The translations under genes were made by a program, and so were the position numbers. A stretch of DNA of 64,000 bases from Nitrososphaerota archaeon (lineage in GTDB: Archaea; Thermoproteota; Nitrososphaeria; Nitrososphaerales; Gagatemarchaeaceae), in the NCBI GenBank assembly GCA_027320425.1, contig DAHVLJ010000008.1, positions 1 to 64,000 of the forward strand. The letters run 5' to 3'. The notes under the pieces are model-generated. The model had not been told where the DNA came from, made no database searches, and saw only the letters and a program-made list of their open reading frames with translations. Positions 46,734-56,149 of this stretch are shown piece after piece (within the stretch, counting starts at the first letter, position 1; each line of letters starts with the position of its first letter).

Positions 46734-48479
46734 ATGTCTTCTGAGATAGCAGAGGACCTCTCCAAGCAGACTTGGGAGCTGCTGGGCCGATTCGAAGGAA
46801 GGGCAGGCGCCTTCTCACAGAGGAAAGACCTCGTCGCCTTCACTCTCCCGTGCGACAAGGATTCCGCAGCGAAAACCGCGATGGAGTTCTTCGGCGAGGG
46901 CGAACACACGGCCACCGGGGTAGACGGTTCCATGGACTTCGACGAGCGACTCCAGATGATACTCTTCTATGCCAACGCGACTGCCTACAGCTGTCCCTTC
47001 TCAGTCGGGGACCGCATAATCTTCGACCTTCATTCCGCATACAGGGAGTCCAAGATGGCAGCGACCGCTGCAATCCCCCTGTGGGCTGAAGACCTCTCCA
47101 ATGTGCTGAGCAACGAACCGGAAGTCGACCTCGAGCTCGAGCACTCCATGGAGCGGATACCCAACTCTTTCATGACGCTCGGAGAGCTCTATCTGGCATA
47201 CCTGGCCTCCGAAAGGTCGAGGGTTCTGTTCATGGACCGTCCTCTTTCCGGCACCTATTCGTCGCTCTCGCACAGCGCGAGGTACCTGCTTAGGCGCGGG
47301 GTGAGCAGACTGACGGAGTGGTCGCAGGAGTCCCCAGTTTCCATGCTCGACCTAAGGCTCGCCGTATACCTCGGATCCCCGAGCATGCAGATACCGACGA
47401 GGCCGCGGTTCCTACCCTTCGCCATTCTCAAATCTCTCCTTTCGGCCCCCTCCAGCGTCTCACAGCTTTCTGCGGCGCTGAAAGTAAGCGATGCGGAAGC
47501 GTCCAGGGCGGTTAGGCGGCTCTCCAAGCTCGACAAGGAACTCGACGGCGCCCTGCTCGCCGACGCTTCCGAGTCACACCTGGAGGCGAGGGGTACGGTC
47601 CATGATTACTGGCGGAGGGCGCTCGCGCTCTCTCTCGACTACGTGGGCAAAGTGTTCTCTCGTTCAAAGCACCCACTGGCGATGAAGGGGGACGAGTATC
47701 TGACGATACTGGACGTAGACACGGTCTCTCTTTTCCTTCTCCAGGGACTCCTCGACAGGGCCTCCCAGAATGGAGTCCTGCTCATCGGCATAGCCAAGGA
47801 CACGTCGGCGACGGACGTCGCCAGATCTGTCCTCCCGTACGCTTCCGCGCACGGCTTCGTCAGGCTAGAGGCGCCGGCGCCCATGATCAAAAACGACAGG
47901 GCCTTCCTGGCCATACTGAGTTCGGAGAACCCCGAGCTGCTCACCCCGTGGAGGACGATGGGATATGATTCGGCTTTCTCTACGATATCAAGCCTCGGCG
48001 GCGAGCTCAGGAGCGCGAGGAAACTCGTCTCCAGGGAGCAGCTCTTCATCCGTTCTTACTTCCAGCTCCGCACCCTGAAGAACGACAAGAGAGTGCGTTC
48101 CCAGGTCTTCCTGTTCGACAGACCATACGCCTCCACAGACTCGGGCTCAAGGAGGGAGTTCGAGGTGAAGGAGAAGTCTGGGACGGCGAAGATAGCCGCT
48201 TACTTCGAAGGCAGTCCTTCCAGCCCGATCTCTAACCTGGTGCTCCACATCCTGTCGATGAACGACAACCCAGAAGTCTTCGAAGCATACGGGCATAATC
48301 AGCTCCTCTACCTGGCGGACAAGGCGGTGAAGTCCGAGGTCAGGATGCTCAGGAGCTCCCTCCGCGGCGTCGCGGACCTTACGATCGGAGGCGTCACCAG
48401 CAGGCGGAAGATATTCGGGCTCGTGACTCCTTATAGACAGCAGCGCGCTGAGGCGGAACACGCGAGGATGAAGCAGTAA
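46734..48479 (+). CDS. nurA: NurA-like nuclease with internal winged-helix-like region
   Basis: TGVDGSMDF (NurA-type motif), directly upstream of HerA; 581 aa; internal SVSQLSAALKVSDAEASRAVRRLSKL. Confidence 0.75.
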   Translation: MSSEIAEDLSKQTWELLGRFEGRAGAFSQRKDLVAFTLPCDKDSAAKTAMEFFGEGEHTATGVDGSMDFDERLQMILFYANATAYSCPFSVGDRIIFDLHSAYRESKMAATAAIPLWAEDLSNVLSNEPEVDLELEHSMERIPNSFMTLGELYLAYLASERSRVLFMDRPLSGTYSSLSHSARYLLRRGVSRLTEWSQESPVSMLDLRLAVYLGSPSMQIPTRPRFLPFAILKSLLSAPSSVSQLSAALKVSDAEASRAVRRLSKLDKELDGALLADASESHLEARGTVHDYWRRALALSLDYVGKVFSRSKHPLAMKGDEYLTILDVDTVSLFLLQGLLDRASQNGVLLIGIAKDTSATDVARSVLPYASAHGFVRLEAPAPMIKNDRAFLAILSSENPELLTPWRTMGYDSAFSTISSLGGELRSARKLVSREQLFIRSYFQLRTLKNDKRVRSQVFLFDRPYASTDSGSRREFEVKEKSGTAKIAAYFEGSPSSPISNLVLHILSMNDNPEVFEAYGHNQLLYLADKAVKSEVRMLRSSLRGVADLTIGGVTSRRKIFGLVTPYRQQRAEAEHARMKQ

Positions 48480-48481
48480 AG

Positions 48482-50242
48482 ATGTTGGAGAGCCAGGAGA
48501 AGGATTTCTTTGACTCGTTGGAAGGGGAGTTCGAAGCGCGCCTCAAAATGGTCACAAGGACCACGAGGACTTCGAAGAGCGACGGGAGAGAGCTCACCGT
48601 CTCCAACCCCCTGGCCATAATAGAAGCTCGGTTCAGCTACAAGGTCCTGGATCGGCTCCTCTCCCCCAATTTCGTCGCCATCGAAAGGAGCGTCGACGGG
48701 GAGAAGCGATATGTGATGTACGAGGTCGTCGCCGTGAACCCCACTCACTACCAGCTCCCCGGAATCGACTCGTCCATGCCTACTCTGCTGAGGAAGGAGT
48801 ATCTCGACACCATCAACGAAAGCTGGGGCAAGTCCCAGGAGACCTGGATCGATCTGGCCGCCGTGCCGACGAGTTACTGTGCCAAGCTTGAGAACGGAAG
48901 TTTCGAGTTCGCCCGTGCGTCATACGCTCCTCTTCCAGGCGCCAAGGCTTGGCTCCTGTCGAAGCCTGCAGTAGAGAAGTTTCTCTGCGTCGGAGGGGGG
49001 GTGGAGATAGGTTCCATGGTCGGGTTTGACATCCCGTTCACCGTCGACATGGACAGCATGATACGATATCACATGGGCGCCTTCGGCTTCACAGGCGCGG
49101 GGAAATCAAACCTTACGAGCGGACTGCTGAGGACCGCCCTCGCCCGCGACCCTCAGCTCGCCGCCGTGGTCTTCGACATAGCTGGCGAGTATGCCGTCAA
49201 CCTGCTCGACCTGATCAAGGGCGGAGCTAAGGTCTACACCACCGAGATCATCGACAGCGCCCAGGAGTTCGTGAGCTCTCAGGCGATCCCCGAGACTCTC
49301 GAAGCCACCCTAGGGCGGGACAGGATCGAGCGGGAGCTGACCACCCTATACAAAGCCGGGGTGGAGCGCCTTTCCCTCCAGGACACCGGAGGGATCGACC
49401 TGGCGTGGATACAGTCGCTGCTCCAAGGGACGGTAGACTCCGGGAGGACTGGAGGAACGTCTGCTAAGATCGGCCTCACGCGCCTGACCATGTCGTTCTA
49501 CGAAAGGAGGGGGTACAGGCCGAGCACCAGGCTAACCGACCTCGACGACGGAGCCAAAGGCGAGCTTTCTGTGCTCCTGAAGGACATCAACCAGAGCGTC
49601 AACGAGCGCGCAGGGCTCAGGGCTGACCTCGACCTGATAGTCAAGATGCTTGAGGCGACGGAGGCCCTTCCCTCAGGTCCGACGAGGGTCACCCCGGAGG
49701 TACTCGCAGAACAACTGGTCAGGGGAACCGCGCCCAGGCTCAACATCCTGTACATGCCGGACCCGCACAATGCGCGGTCTGTGGCCACGAGACTGATCCG
49801 CCGCCTGCTCTTCCTGAAGAAGAAGGTGGGGAACAAGCAGAGGTTGCTCGTCCTGCTCGACGAAGCCCAGGAGTACATCCCAGACGAGCCGACCGACAGG
49901 GACTTCACAAGGGAGTCGAACCTCGCTGTAGAGCAGCTATTGAGGCAGGGGAGGAAGTACAGGCTCCACTGCTGGATGGCGACCCAGAGGGTTGCCAGGC
50001 TGAACGTGAACGCCCTGCAGCAGCTCCACAGCTACTTCGTGAGCACGCTCCCGCGCATGTACGACAGGATGGTCATCGCAGACGCGTTCGCGCTCCCTTA
50101 CGAGGTGCTGGAAAAGTCGGCCGAGCTCGGCACCGGGGAGTGGCTGTTCGTCTCGTTCAAGGCCGCCAAGCAGAGGAACGTCCCTGTGTTCCTGAAGACG
50201 GAGAACAACGAGAAGTCGGTGGCTGACAGTCTGAAGTCCTAG
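48482..50242 (+). CDS. herA: HerA-like helicase/ATPase
   Basis: GAFGFTGAGKSNLTSGLLRTAL; RLLVLLDEAQEYIPDEP; VEQLLRQGRKYRLHCWMATQRVARL. Confidence 0.92.
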   Translation: MLESQEKDFFDSLEGEFEARLKMVTRTTRTSKSDGRELTVSNPLAIIEARFSYKVLDRLLSPNFVAIERSVDGEKRYVMYEVVAVNPTHYQLPGIDSSMPTLLRKEYLDTINESWGKSQETWIDLAAVPTSYCAKLENGSFEFARASYAPLPGAKAWLLSKPAVEKFLCVGGGVEIGSMVGFDIPFTVDMDSMIRYHMGAFGFTGAGKSNLTSGLLRTALARDPQLAAVVFDIAGEYAVNLLDLIKGGAKVYTTEIIDSAQEFVSSQAIPETLEATLGRDRIERELTTLYKAGVERLSLQDTGGIDLAWIQSLLQGTVDSGRTGGTSAKIGLTRLTMSFYERRGYRPSTRLTDLDDGAKGELSVLLKDINQSVNERAGLRADLDLIVKMLEATEALPSGPTRVTPEVLAEQLVRGTAPRLNILYMPDPHNARSVATRLIRRLLFLKKKVGNKQRLLVLLDEAQEYIPDEPTDRDFTRESNLAVEQLLRQGRKYRLHCWMATQRVARLNVNALQQLHSYFVSTLPRMYDRMVIADAFALPYEVLEKSAELGTGEWLFVSFKAAKQRNVPVFLKTENNEKSVADSLKS

Positions 50243-50248
50243 CCCGGC

Positions 50249-51700
50249 CTACTCGAGGGGGCCTGCCATGGCGGCTTGATAGTCTGCCTTCTGCCTCTTC
50301 GTCATGTACGCGGGTACCGCAGCGAAGAGCGCGATGAAGCCCATTATCAGGAACAGCCCATGGATCGACCCGATGAACCTGCTCTCGATGACCGGGCTTA
50401 TCCCCCCGGCCGCGCCGGAGAAGATGGACTGGAGCACCGTCGTGGGGACGCTCGCGGCCATCACGGCGAAAGCCAGGCCCAGGCTGAGAAGGAACCCGGT
50501 GTTGACGAGGGTTGACGACATCCCTGACGCTATCCCCCTCCTGGGGGCCGGGGTGGCGTTCATTATCGATGCGACATTGGGTGCCACGAACAAACCTCCT
50601 CCCGCTCCGGAGAGGACCATCGGCCCCAGGAGGGATGCGTAGCTGACCCCGCTCTGCGGGAGAGGAGTCACCCCGAACCAGAATAGAGCGACGGCGGTGA
50701 CAAGGAGCCCGGCCGTCGAAAGCCCCCTCGACCCCAGTTTGTCCGACAGGTAACCGCTGAGCGGGCCGAAGGTCACGAACGCGACCGAGAACGGTATCAG
50801 CCAGATCCCTGCCGTGAAGGCGTCGAGCAGGAGGACTCCCTGCAGGTAGAACACAAGGACGAGCGAGACCCCTCCTCTGGCCACAGAAGAGAGAAGGTTG
50901 CTCGCCATCCCGGTGGCGAAGGCCCTGATCCTGAACAAAGAAAGGTCCATCATCGGGAACCGCACCTTCGACTCGACGAACGCGAACCCCCCGACCATCC
51001 CCAAGCCGAGGACCATCAGTCCCAGGAACTCGGGCGCCCAGCTGACCAGCGCGCCGAGCATCAGCCCGACCAGGAATACTGTCAGCCCCCCTGAAAAGAG
51101 CAGATTCCCCAAGGGGTCCAGCCTGTCTCCCCTCCTGGGTTGGGATGTCTCTTTGAGCTTGAAGTAAGCCCACGCGGTCGCGAACGTCCCCACCGGGATG
51201 TTGATCCAGAAGATCGACCTCCAACCGAGGAACGAGCCGGCGAGTATCCCTCCAAGGGCTAGACCGAGCACTGACCCCACCGTCCCTGCCACCTGGTTCA
51301 GCCCGAGGGCGCGCCCTCTTTCCGTGGGAGGGAAGACGTCGGTCAAAAGGGCCGCCGCGTTAGAGAATATCAGGGCTCCCCCCGACCCCTGCACCAGCCT
51401 GAACAGCACGAGGGAGCTACCGTTTGGCGCGATGCTGCAGAGCGCCGAACCGACCGTGAACAGAGCGAACCCAAGGTTGTACAGCTTGACCCTCCCCAGT
51501 ATGTCGGAGAGCCTGCCAAAGCTCATCAGCAGCGAAGCGGTCACCAGGATGTACCCCATTATGATCCAGACGGCCTCGAAGGCCGTGGCATGGAGGTCGG
51601 AGGTGATCTTGGGGAGCGCGATGAGCACGATGTTTGAGTCTAGGATCGCCATGAATGCGCCGATGGTCGTGTTGATGAGCACTACGTACTTGTATTCCAA
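50249..51700 (-). CDS. MFS transporter (DHA2/EmrB-like), probable TTG start
   Basis: MEYKYVVLINTTIGAFMAILDSNIVLIALPKI; same N-terminus and TTG-GAA-TAC-AAG start as the MFS gene at 7184. Confidence 0.88.
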   Translation of the reverse strand: MEYKYVVLINTTIGAFMAILDSNIVLIALPKITSDLHATAFEAVWIIMGYILVTASLLMSFGRLSDILGRVKLYNLGFALFTVGSALCSIAPNGSSLVLFRLVQGSGGALIFSNAAALLTDVFPPTERGRALGLNQVAGTVGSVLGLALGGILAGSFLGWRSIFWINIPVGTFATAWAYFKLKETSQPRRGDRLDPLGNLLFSGGLTVFLVGLMLGALVSWAPEFLGLMVLGLGMVGGFAFVESKVRFPMMDLSLFRIRAFATGMASNLLSSVARGGVSLVLVFYLQGVLLLDAFTAGIWLIPFSVAFVTFGPLSGYLSDKLGSRGLSTAGLLVTAVALFWFGVTPLPQSGVSYASLLGPMVLSGAGGGLFVAPNVASIMNATPAPRRGIASGMSSTLVNTGFLLSLGLAFAVMAASVPTTVLQSIFSGAAGGISPVIESRFIGSIHGLFLIMGFIALFAAVPAYMTKRQKADYQAAMAGPLE

Positions 51701-51768
51701 TTTGTATGGTTCCTGATGCCTTTCCTGACTCGTGCCGATAAGATTTCGCTTGGCTTCGACGGGCGGCT

Positions 51769-52206
51769 CTACGGCCTGCCCATGAATCGGTGTTCTATTC
51801 TCATGCACTTGTCCATGACGTAGTCGACCTTCGCGTCCGCCAGGACTTTCTTTGCTTCCTCGTTTTCCAGCCCGAGCTGGCCCCAGAAGACGTACGGACG
51901 TCCGGTCCTCCTCTTCATCTCTGCGACCTGCTTTGCAACCTGAGGGAACTCCTCAGACGGCCTGAAGACGTCGACCACATCCACCTTCCGGGCAAGCTCG
52001 TCGGGGATGTCGGAGAGGGTGGGGAACACCCTCGCCCCGTTGATGACGTCGGCCGTCGGGTTCACCGGTATGATGGTGTATCCCTGTTCCTGCAGGTATG
52101 CGGGTACCGTGTACGCCTCTTTCTCCGGGTTCTTCGACGCGCCGACCACGGCGATCACCCTGTACCTCCTCATCACGTCCTTCGGGTCGACGGTGAACTT
52201 TGGCAA
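51769..52206 (-). CDS. CoA-binding domain protein
   Basis: RVIAVVGASKNPEKEAYTVPAYLQEQGYTIIPVNPTAD. Confidence 0.9.
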   Translation of the reverse strand: MPKFTVDPKDVMRRYRVIAVVGASKNPEKEAYTVPAYLQEQGYTIIPVNPTADVINGARVFPTLSDIPDELARKVDVVDVFRPSEEFPQVAKQVAEMKRRTGRPYVFWGQLGLENEEAKKVLADAKVDYVMDKCMRIEHRFMGRP

Positions 52207-52289
52207 GACCGACGCGACTTTCCTTCCTGTTAATACGGCTGTCGGGGCTCTGGCGAAGGCTCTAAATCCCGACGCCTGGGACGGTTGCT

Positions 52290-52466
52290 ATGGCGTCCTT
52301 GATCAGCGCGTTTCTCTCGGTCGTGCCACTTGCGACTGCGGACCTGCTTGCCTACGTCATGCTGGTACTTGTCGCCTTCTTCCTAGTCTTTGGCGTCTCG
52401 ACCGCCTACTACTTCTGGAGGCAGAACAAGAAGGCTCACGCCGAGACGCCTAGCTCGCAGGGTTAG
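52290..52466 (+). CDS. 58-aa single-TM small protein
   Basis: Read directly: MASLISAFLSVVPLATADLLAYVMLVLVAFFLVFGVSTAYYFWRQNKKAHAETPSSQG*. Confidence 0.5.
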   Translation: MASLISAFLSVVPLATADLLAYVMLVLVAFFLVFGVSTAYYFWRQNKKAHAETPSSQG

Positions 52467-53694
52467 GTTCTTTCTTTCGGCTCGACCGCCTCTGTAGTGG
52501 TATCCCAACTGCCGCGCCAACCGCGGCGATGGGGAGGACCACTACTGCCACCTCGGCTATCCCCTCGACCACGCTGACGAACAGTCCCGAGACCGTCCCG
52601 ATGAACCCACCGAGGCCCGACAGCCCCGATGCTGCGGACACATGAACGAGAACAGACTGCTCGACGGCGGTCCCGTTCTGGTCGGTAGCGGTTACTGTGA
52701 CGTTGTAGTTCCCGGGCTGGGTGAAGGTGTGGATCACAATCTCCCCCTGGCTCGCTGAGCCGTCCCCGAAGTTGTAGTTCACCACGTAGGGCTGCTCACC
52801 GCCTTTGACCACAGCGTTGAGTGTGACGCTGAGAGGCGCCTCCCCATCCTTCGGCGTCGCGGTCAAAGCCACAGAGAGAGGAGCGGCCACAGACGTCTGA
52901 GATATTGTGACGTCGATGGTCGCGAAGTCGATAAGGGTCTTCGTCTGCATGATCTGGCTCACCGCCTCGTTGATCTGCTGGTCCACCCCCTGCAGTTGGG
53001 ACTCGATGGCCAGGGTCGAGTTGACCGACGTCGAGGAGTTTAACAGCCTTAGGAGAGCGCCCTGTTCGGTCTGTAGCGACTCGAGCGTCGCGTTCAGGTC
53101 GGTGTACTGTACGCTCACGTCGTTCGAGTTCGATATCAAACCTTCAACGGTGCCGAACGCCTCGACTTTGGCGAGAGTCTCCTGATACTGGGATGAAGGG
53201 ACTCGGATGACGACGTTCGCCGATGAGCTGTAGGTTGACTGGTATGCCACATACCCTCCCACCGCATAAGCCAGGGCCACGACTCCCGAGGCGGTCTGCT
53301 GTGGCGAGACATCCTGGAGCTGGACTTGGCTGGAGAACTCGATCAAGCCCCCGTTCCCAGACGGGGTGCCTTGTGTCGCGTTTCCGTTAGCGCCTGCCAC
53401 GGTGGGCCCCGGGCTGATGGTCGTCGTGGTCGTCGCAGTGGTAACGGTAAGGCTCGTCCCGCCGTTGCCTATCACCTGAGTGCCTCCGTAGACGTTCGAC
53501 CCGCCCACGCCAAACAGCGCATTAGCCGATGAAAAGCCTCCAGACGGAACGTATTGGGAGGACGCCCCCGCGGACAAGTACGAACCCGAACCAGCGAAAT
53601 CTGAAAACACACCGACTGCTATACCGACAGCCACCACCACGACCGCAATCCCCCACAGGGTTTTCTTCACCGTGACTTTTCCGCTCAAGTCCAT
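52450..53694 (-). CDS. Membrane-anchored DUF4349-like protein with PKD-like domain
   Basis: SSQVQLQDVSPQQTASGVVALAYAVGGYVAYQSTYSSSANVVIRVPSSQYQETLAKVEAFG; PKD-like VNYNFGDGSASQGEIVIHTFTQPGNYNVTVTATD; TM at both ends. Confidence 0.8.
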   Translation of the reverse strand: MDLSGKVTVKKTLWGIAVVVVAVGIAVGVFSDFAGSGSYLSAGASSQYVPSGGFSSANALFGVGGSNVYGGTQVIGNGGTSLTVTTATTTTTISPGPTVAGANGNATQGTPSGNGGLIEFSSQVQLQDVSPQQTASGVVALAYAVGGYVAYQSTYSSSANVVIRVPSSQYQETLAKVEAFGTVEGLISNSNDVSVQYTDLNATLESLQTEQGALLRLLNSSTSVNSTLAIESQLQGVDQQINEAVSQIMQTKTLIDFATIDVTISQTSVAAPLSVALTATPKDGEAPLSVTLNAVVKGGEQPYVVNYNFGDGSASQGEIVIHTFTQPGNYNVTVTATDQNGTAVEQSVLVHVSAASGLSGLGGFIGTVSGLFVSVVEGIAEVAVVVLPIAAVGAAVGIPLQRRSSRKKEPNPAS

Positions 53695-53798
53695 GGCCTA
53701 GGGTAGCATCAGACACGATTTAGTCCCAGCCCGGAGAACAGGCCGTTCGCTCCTGGCGAACAGAGCACTTATGAAATCAGCCCTCTCAAACCCCTGAC

Positions 53799-54239
53799 AT
53801 GCCCGACGACCTTCCGACGCGCGAGAAGATCGACTACGCGCTACGCGGGAAGACCCTGACTGTCTATCTCTACCTCCTCAAGCACGGGAAGGCCATCGGC
53901 GTGCGGGAGACGCAGAAGGAACTGGGTTTCTCGAGCCCTTCTGTAGCGTTCCATCACTTGGACAAGCTCGTAGAGCTGGGTCTGGTCGAGAAGGACCAGT
54001 ACGAAAGGTACGTGCTTGCCAAGAAGGTCGATACGGGTATCCTGCATTCATTTGTGAGCGTCGCGGGACTTACCCTCCCACGGCTAGGTTTCTACGCCGC
54101 GTTCTTCACCACGATGGCGGTCGCCTACCTGCTCCTGGACAGGTCGGCGCTCAACCTCTACGCGGTGATCGGGACCGCTGGAGGCTCGGCTGTCTTCTGG
54201 TATGAGACGTGGCGAGTCTGGAGGCGGAAGCCGTTCTGA
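53799..54239 (+). CDS. Winged-helix regulator with C-terminal TM segments
   Basis: VYLYLLKHGKAIGVRETQKELGFSSPSVAFHHLDKLVELGLVEKDQ, then two TM segments. Confidence 0.75.
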   Translation: MPDDLPTREKIDYALRGKTLTVYLYLLKHGKAIGVRETQKELGFSSPSVAFHHLDKLVELGLVEKDQYERYVLAKKVDTGILHSFVSVAGLTLPRLGFYAAFFTTMAVAYLLLDRSALNLYAVIGTAGGSAVFWYETWRVWRRKPF

Positions 54240-54273
54240 GAAGTAGAACTAACTACAACCCGGGGCCAAAGCC

Positions 54274-54732
54274 TTGAACATGGAAAGTAGGCGCTTCGGG
54301 GCTGGCTTGGTTGCCGGCATCCTGGTGGGAGTGGCGGTGGTTGCGCTCGCAGGGGGGCTCGGGTCGACGTTGTCCACCCTATCCCTTACATTCGCTGCGC
54401 CTAGGATTACCGAGACTACAACCGCAGCTACGGCGACCACCACGTCGGGGACCAGCGTTCTATACGTGGTCACAGCTGGGACTTCTAGCCAAAGCAAAAG
54501 CGCGGCGTCCAACTATACGAACCTGTCTTCCTCATCGAGCTCCTTTTCTTTTACCGGAGTAAGCGGTGGCCTCTCCTCGTTGCTGCCATCCTCGCAGTTC
54601 GCAGCGGTGGCGACGCAGGGCCCCGTTGCCAACGCCATCCTGTCCGTCCCGGTCATTATTGCGCTCGCGCTGGGTGGCCTACTGTACAGGGTTGCTTCAA
54701 AGAGAAGCCCGGTCGCGAAAGACGACGATTAG
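54274..54732 (+). CDS. Secreted/membrane S/T-rich hypothetical protein
   Basis: N-terminal TM (FGAGLVAGILVGVAVVALAGGLG), S/T-rich middle, C-terminal TM. Confidence 0.65.
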   Translation: MNMESRRFGAGLVAGILVGVAVVALAGGLGSTLSTLSLTFAAPRITETTTAATATTTSGTSVLYVVTAGTSSQSKSAASNYTNLSSSSSSFSFTGVSGGLSSLLPSSQFAAVATQGPVANAILSVPVIIALALGGLLYRVASKRSPVAKDDD

Positions 54733-54746
54733 CACGTTCTAAAGAT

Positions 54747-55130
54747 CTACTTCTGCACTAAGAATTCTCTGCTGTTGGGTTCCTTACCCTCCCAACGCTT
54801 AGACCACCCCGCCAGTTCACAGAGGATCTTGTAAACCTCGTGCCCCTTGACCGTCAGGGAATACTCGATCCTGGGCTTCTCCTCGGCGTACACCTTCCTC
54901 TGCACGACCCCGAACTTTTCGAGCTGGGTGAGGCGTTCGGCTAGCGAAGTGGCGCTGATGCCCTTGATGTGCCTCTTCAGTTCGTTGAACCTCGTAGGCT
55001 CGATCTGGCCGAGCATGTGGATCGTGGGGAACGTCCAGGTCCTGGTTATCTCGTTCCAAGTCTGGTGGACCACCGAGCACGAAGCAACCACCTTGGCGTC
55101 AAGTAGCTCTGACTTGGGAACGTTGGCCAT
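54747..55130 (-). CDS. HxlR-family transcriptional regulator
   Basis: TFPTIHMLGQIEPTRFNELKRHIKGISATSLAERLTQLEKFGVVQRKVYAEEKPRIEYSLT. Confidence 0.9.
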   Translation of the reverse strand: MANVPKSELLDAKVVASCSVVHQTWNEITRTWTFPTIHMLGQIEPTRFNELKRHIKGISATSLAERLTQLEKFGVVQRKVYAEEKPRIEYSLTVKGHEVYKILCELAGWSKRWEGKEPNSREFLVQK

Positions 55131-55189
55131 TGCTAGTTAGTCCTGAAAGACTACTGGTTTTAAAATCTAGCTGACCGCCGCCAGTTTGG

Positions 55190-55639
55190 ATGATTGGCAG
55201 GGGTAAGGAAGTCCGCCACAGAAGGGTGTTCTCTGAAAACGAAGCGTCATATCTCGCGGAGAGCTTCCTTGGACGGCTCGCCACCGCTTCTCCTGAAGGA
55301 GAGCCACACGTCGTCCCGGTTAGCTACCGTTTCGATGGGAGGACCATCACTTTCGGGGGGTGGAACCTCACTTCCAGCCTGAAGTACAGGCATCTGACGG
55401 CGAACGACAGAGTGGCCTTCGTCGTCGACGACGTGCTTTCCGTTGACCCCTGGCGCGTCAGGGGAGTGGAGGTAAGGGGAAGGGCGGAGCCAATGACCGT
55501 CGACGGTGTGAGCATGGTTAGGATAATCCCGCTCGAAGTTAGAAGCTTCAGTGGAATAATCACCCCTACAGGCGAGCTGGTGTTCGCTGACAACTGGGAC
55601 GAAGCCGGATCTGGGTCACAGAACGAGGAAATGACGTAG
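55190..55639 (+). CDS. PPOX-class F420-dependent oxidoreductase-like protein
   Basis: FLGRLATASPEGEPHVVPVSYRFDGRTITFGGWNLTSSLKYRHLTANDRVAFVVDD. Confidence 0.88.
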   Translation: MIGRGKEVRHRRVFSENEASYLAESFLGRLATASPEGEPHVVPVSYRFDGRTITFGGWNLTSSLKYRHLTANDRVAFVVDDVLSVDPWRVRGVEVRGRAEPMTVDGVSMVRIIPLEVRSFSGIITPTGELVFADNWDEAGSGSQNEEMT

Positions 55640-55643
55640 CAGT

Positions 55644-55668
55644 CCCTAGAAACAGTACTGTTTTAGGG
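55644..55668. repeat. Near-perfect inverted repeat/hairpin (terminator or operator candidate)
   Basis: ccctagaaacag-ta-ctgttttagggg; 11 of 12 positions pair if G-U is allowed. Confidence 0.5.
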
Positions 55669-55881
55669 GTCCCAACACTTGACACTCTCACTTCTCACGT
55701 TTCGGTGACGGACGCCACAGGAGAATATGTTGAACAACTCTCACCCCGTAGTAAACGAACCCAGCCTTCACTAAGCTTATACGGCGGGGCTCGAAGACCT
55801 GCCCGAGTGGTATGTAAGTAGTCGACCGCACCGACCCAGCATCCTTATGAAGAGTCGGGGCAACCCTCGTGAGACGACAAA

Positions 55882-56148
55882 ATGTCTTATGACGAGGTCC
55901 TGATAGACCCCGATGTCTTAGAGGAGTCCAAAGTCCACTCGACTATCATCAAAAGGGTCGTCGAAAAATGGAAGTCCAATTCCTCAAAAGCGAAGAAACG
56001 GGGTGAGAACGACAAATGGGTGGATACAGAGGAGTGGGAAGGAACGCGGTACGTAATCACCTTCCGGAACGAGTCAGACCTATGCGTCGTGACTGGTTTC
56101 AGGATAGCAATGCATTCCAAAGTTCATTGGGACACGAAGAAGAAATAG
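55882..56148 (+). CDS. 88-aa hypothetical protein (possible partner of the next gene)
   Basis: Complete ORF, one base before the next GTG start. Confidence 0.65.
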   Translation: MSYDEVLIDPDVLEESKVHSTIIKRVVEKWKSNSSKAKKRGENDKWVDTEEWEGTRYVITFRNESDLCVVTGFRIAMHSKVHWDTKKK

Positions 56149-56149
56149 A

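Noticed and set aside
50157-51224. 355-aa minus-strand ORF overlapping the MFS gene
   Set aside because: Arg/Pro/Gly-rich alternative frame of the MFS transporter and HerA end.
53521-53695. Arg/Gly-rich short ORF at the N-terminus of the DUF4349-PKD gene
   Set aside because: Overlapping frame without recognisable features.
55795-55870. tRNA-like string (gaagacctgcccgagtggtatg...) upstream of the 88-aa ORF
   Set aside because: Looks like a D arm but has no T arm or matching acceptor stem.
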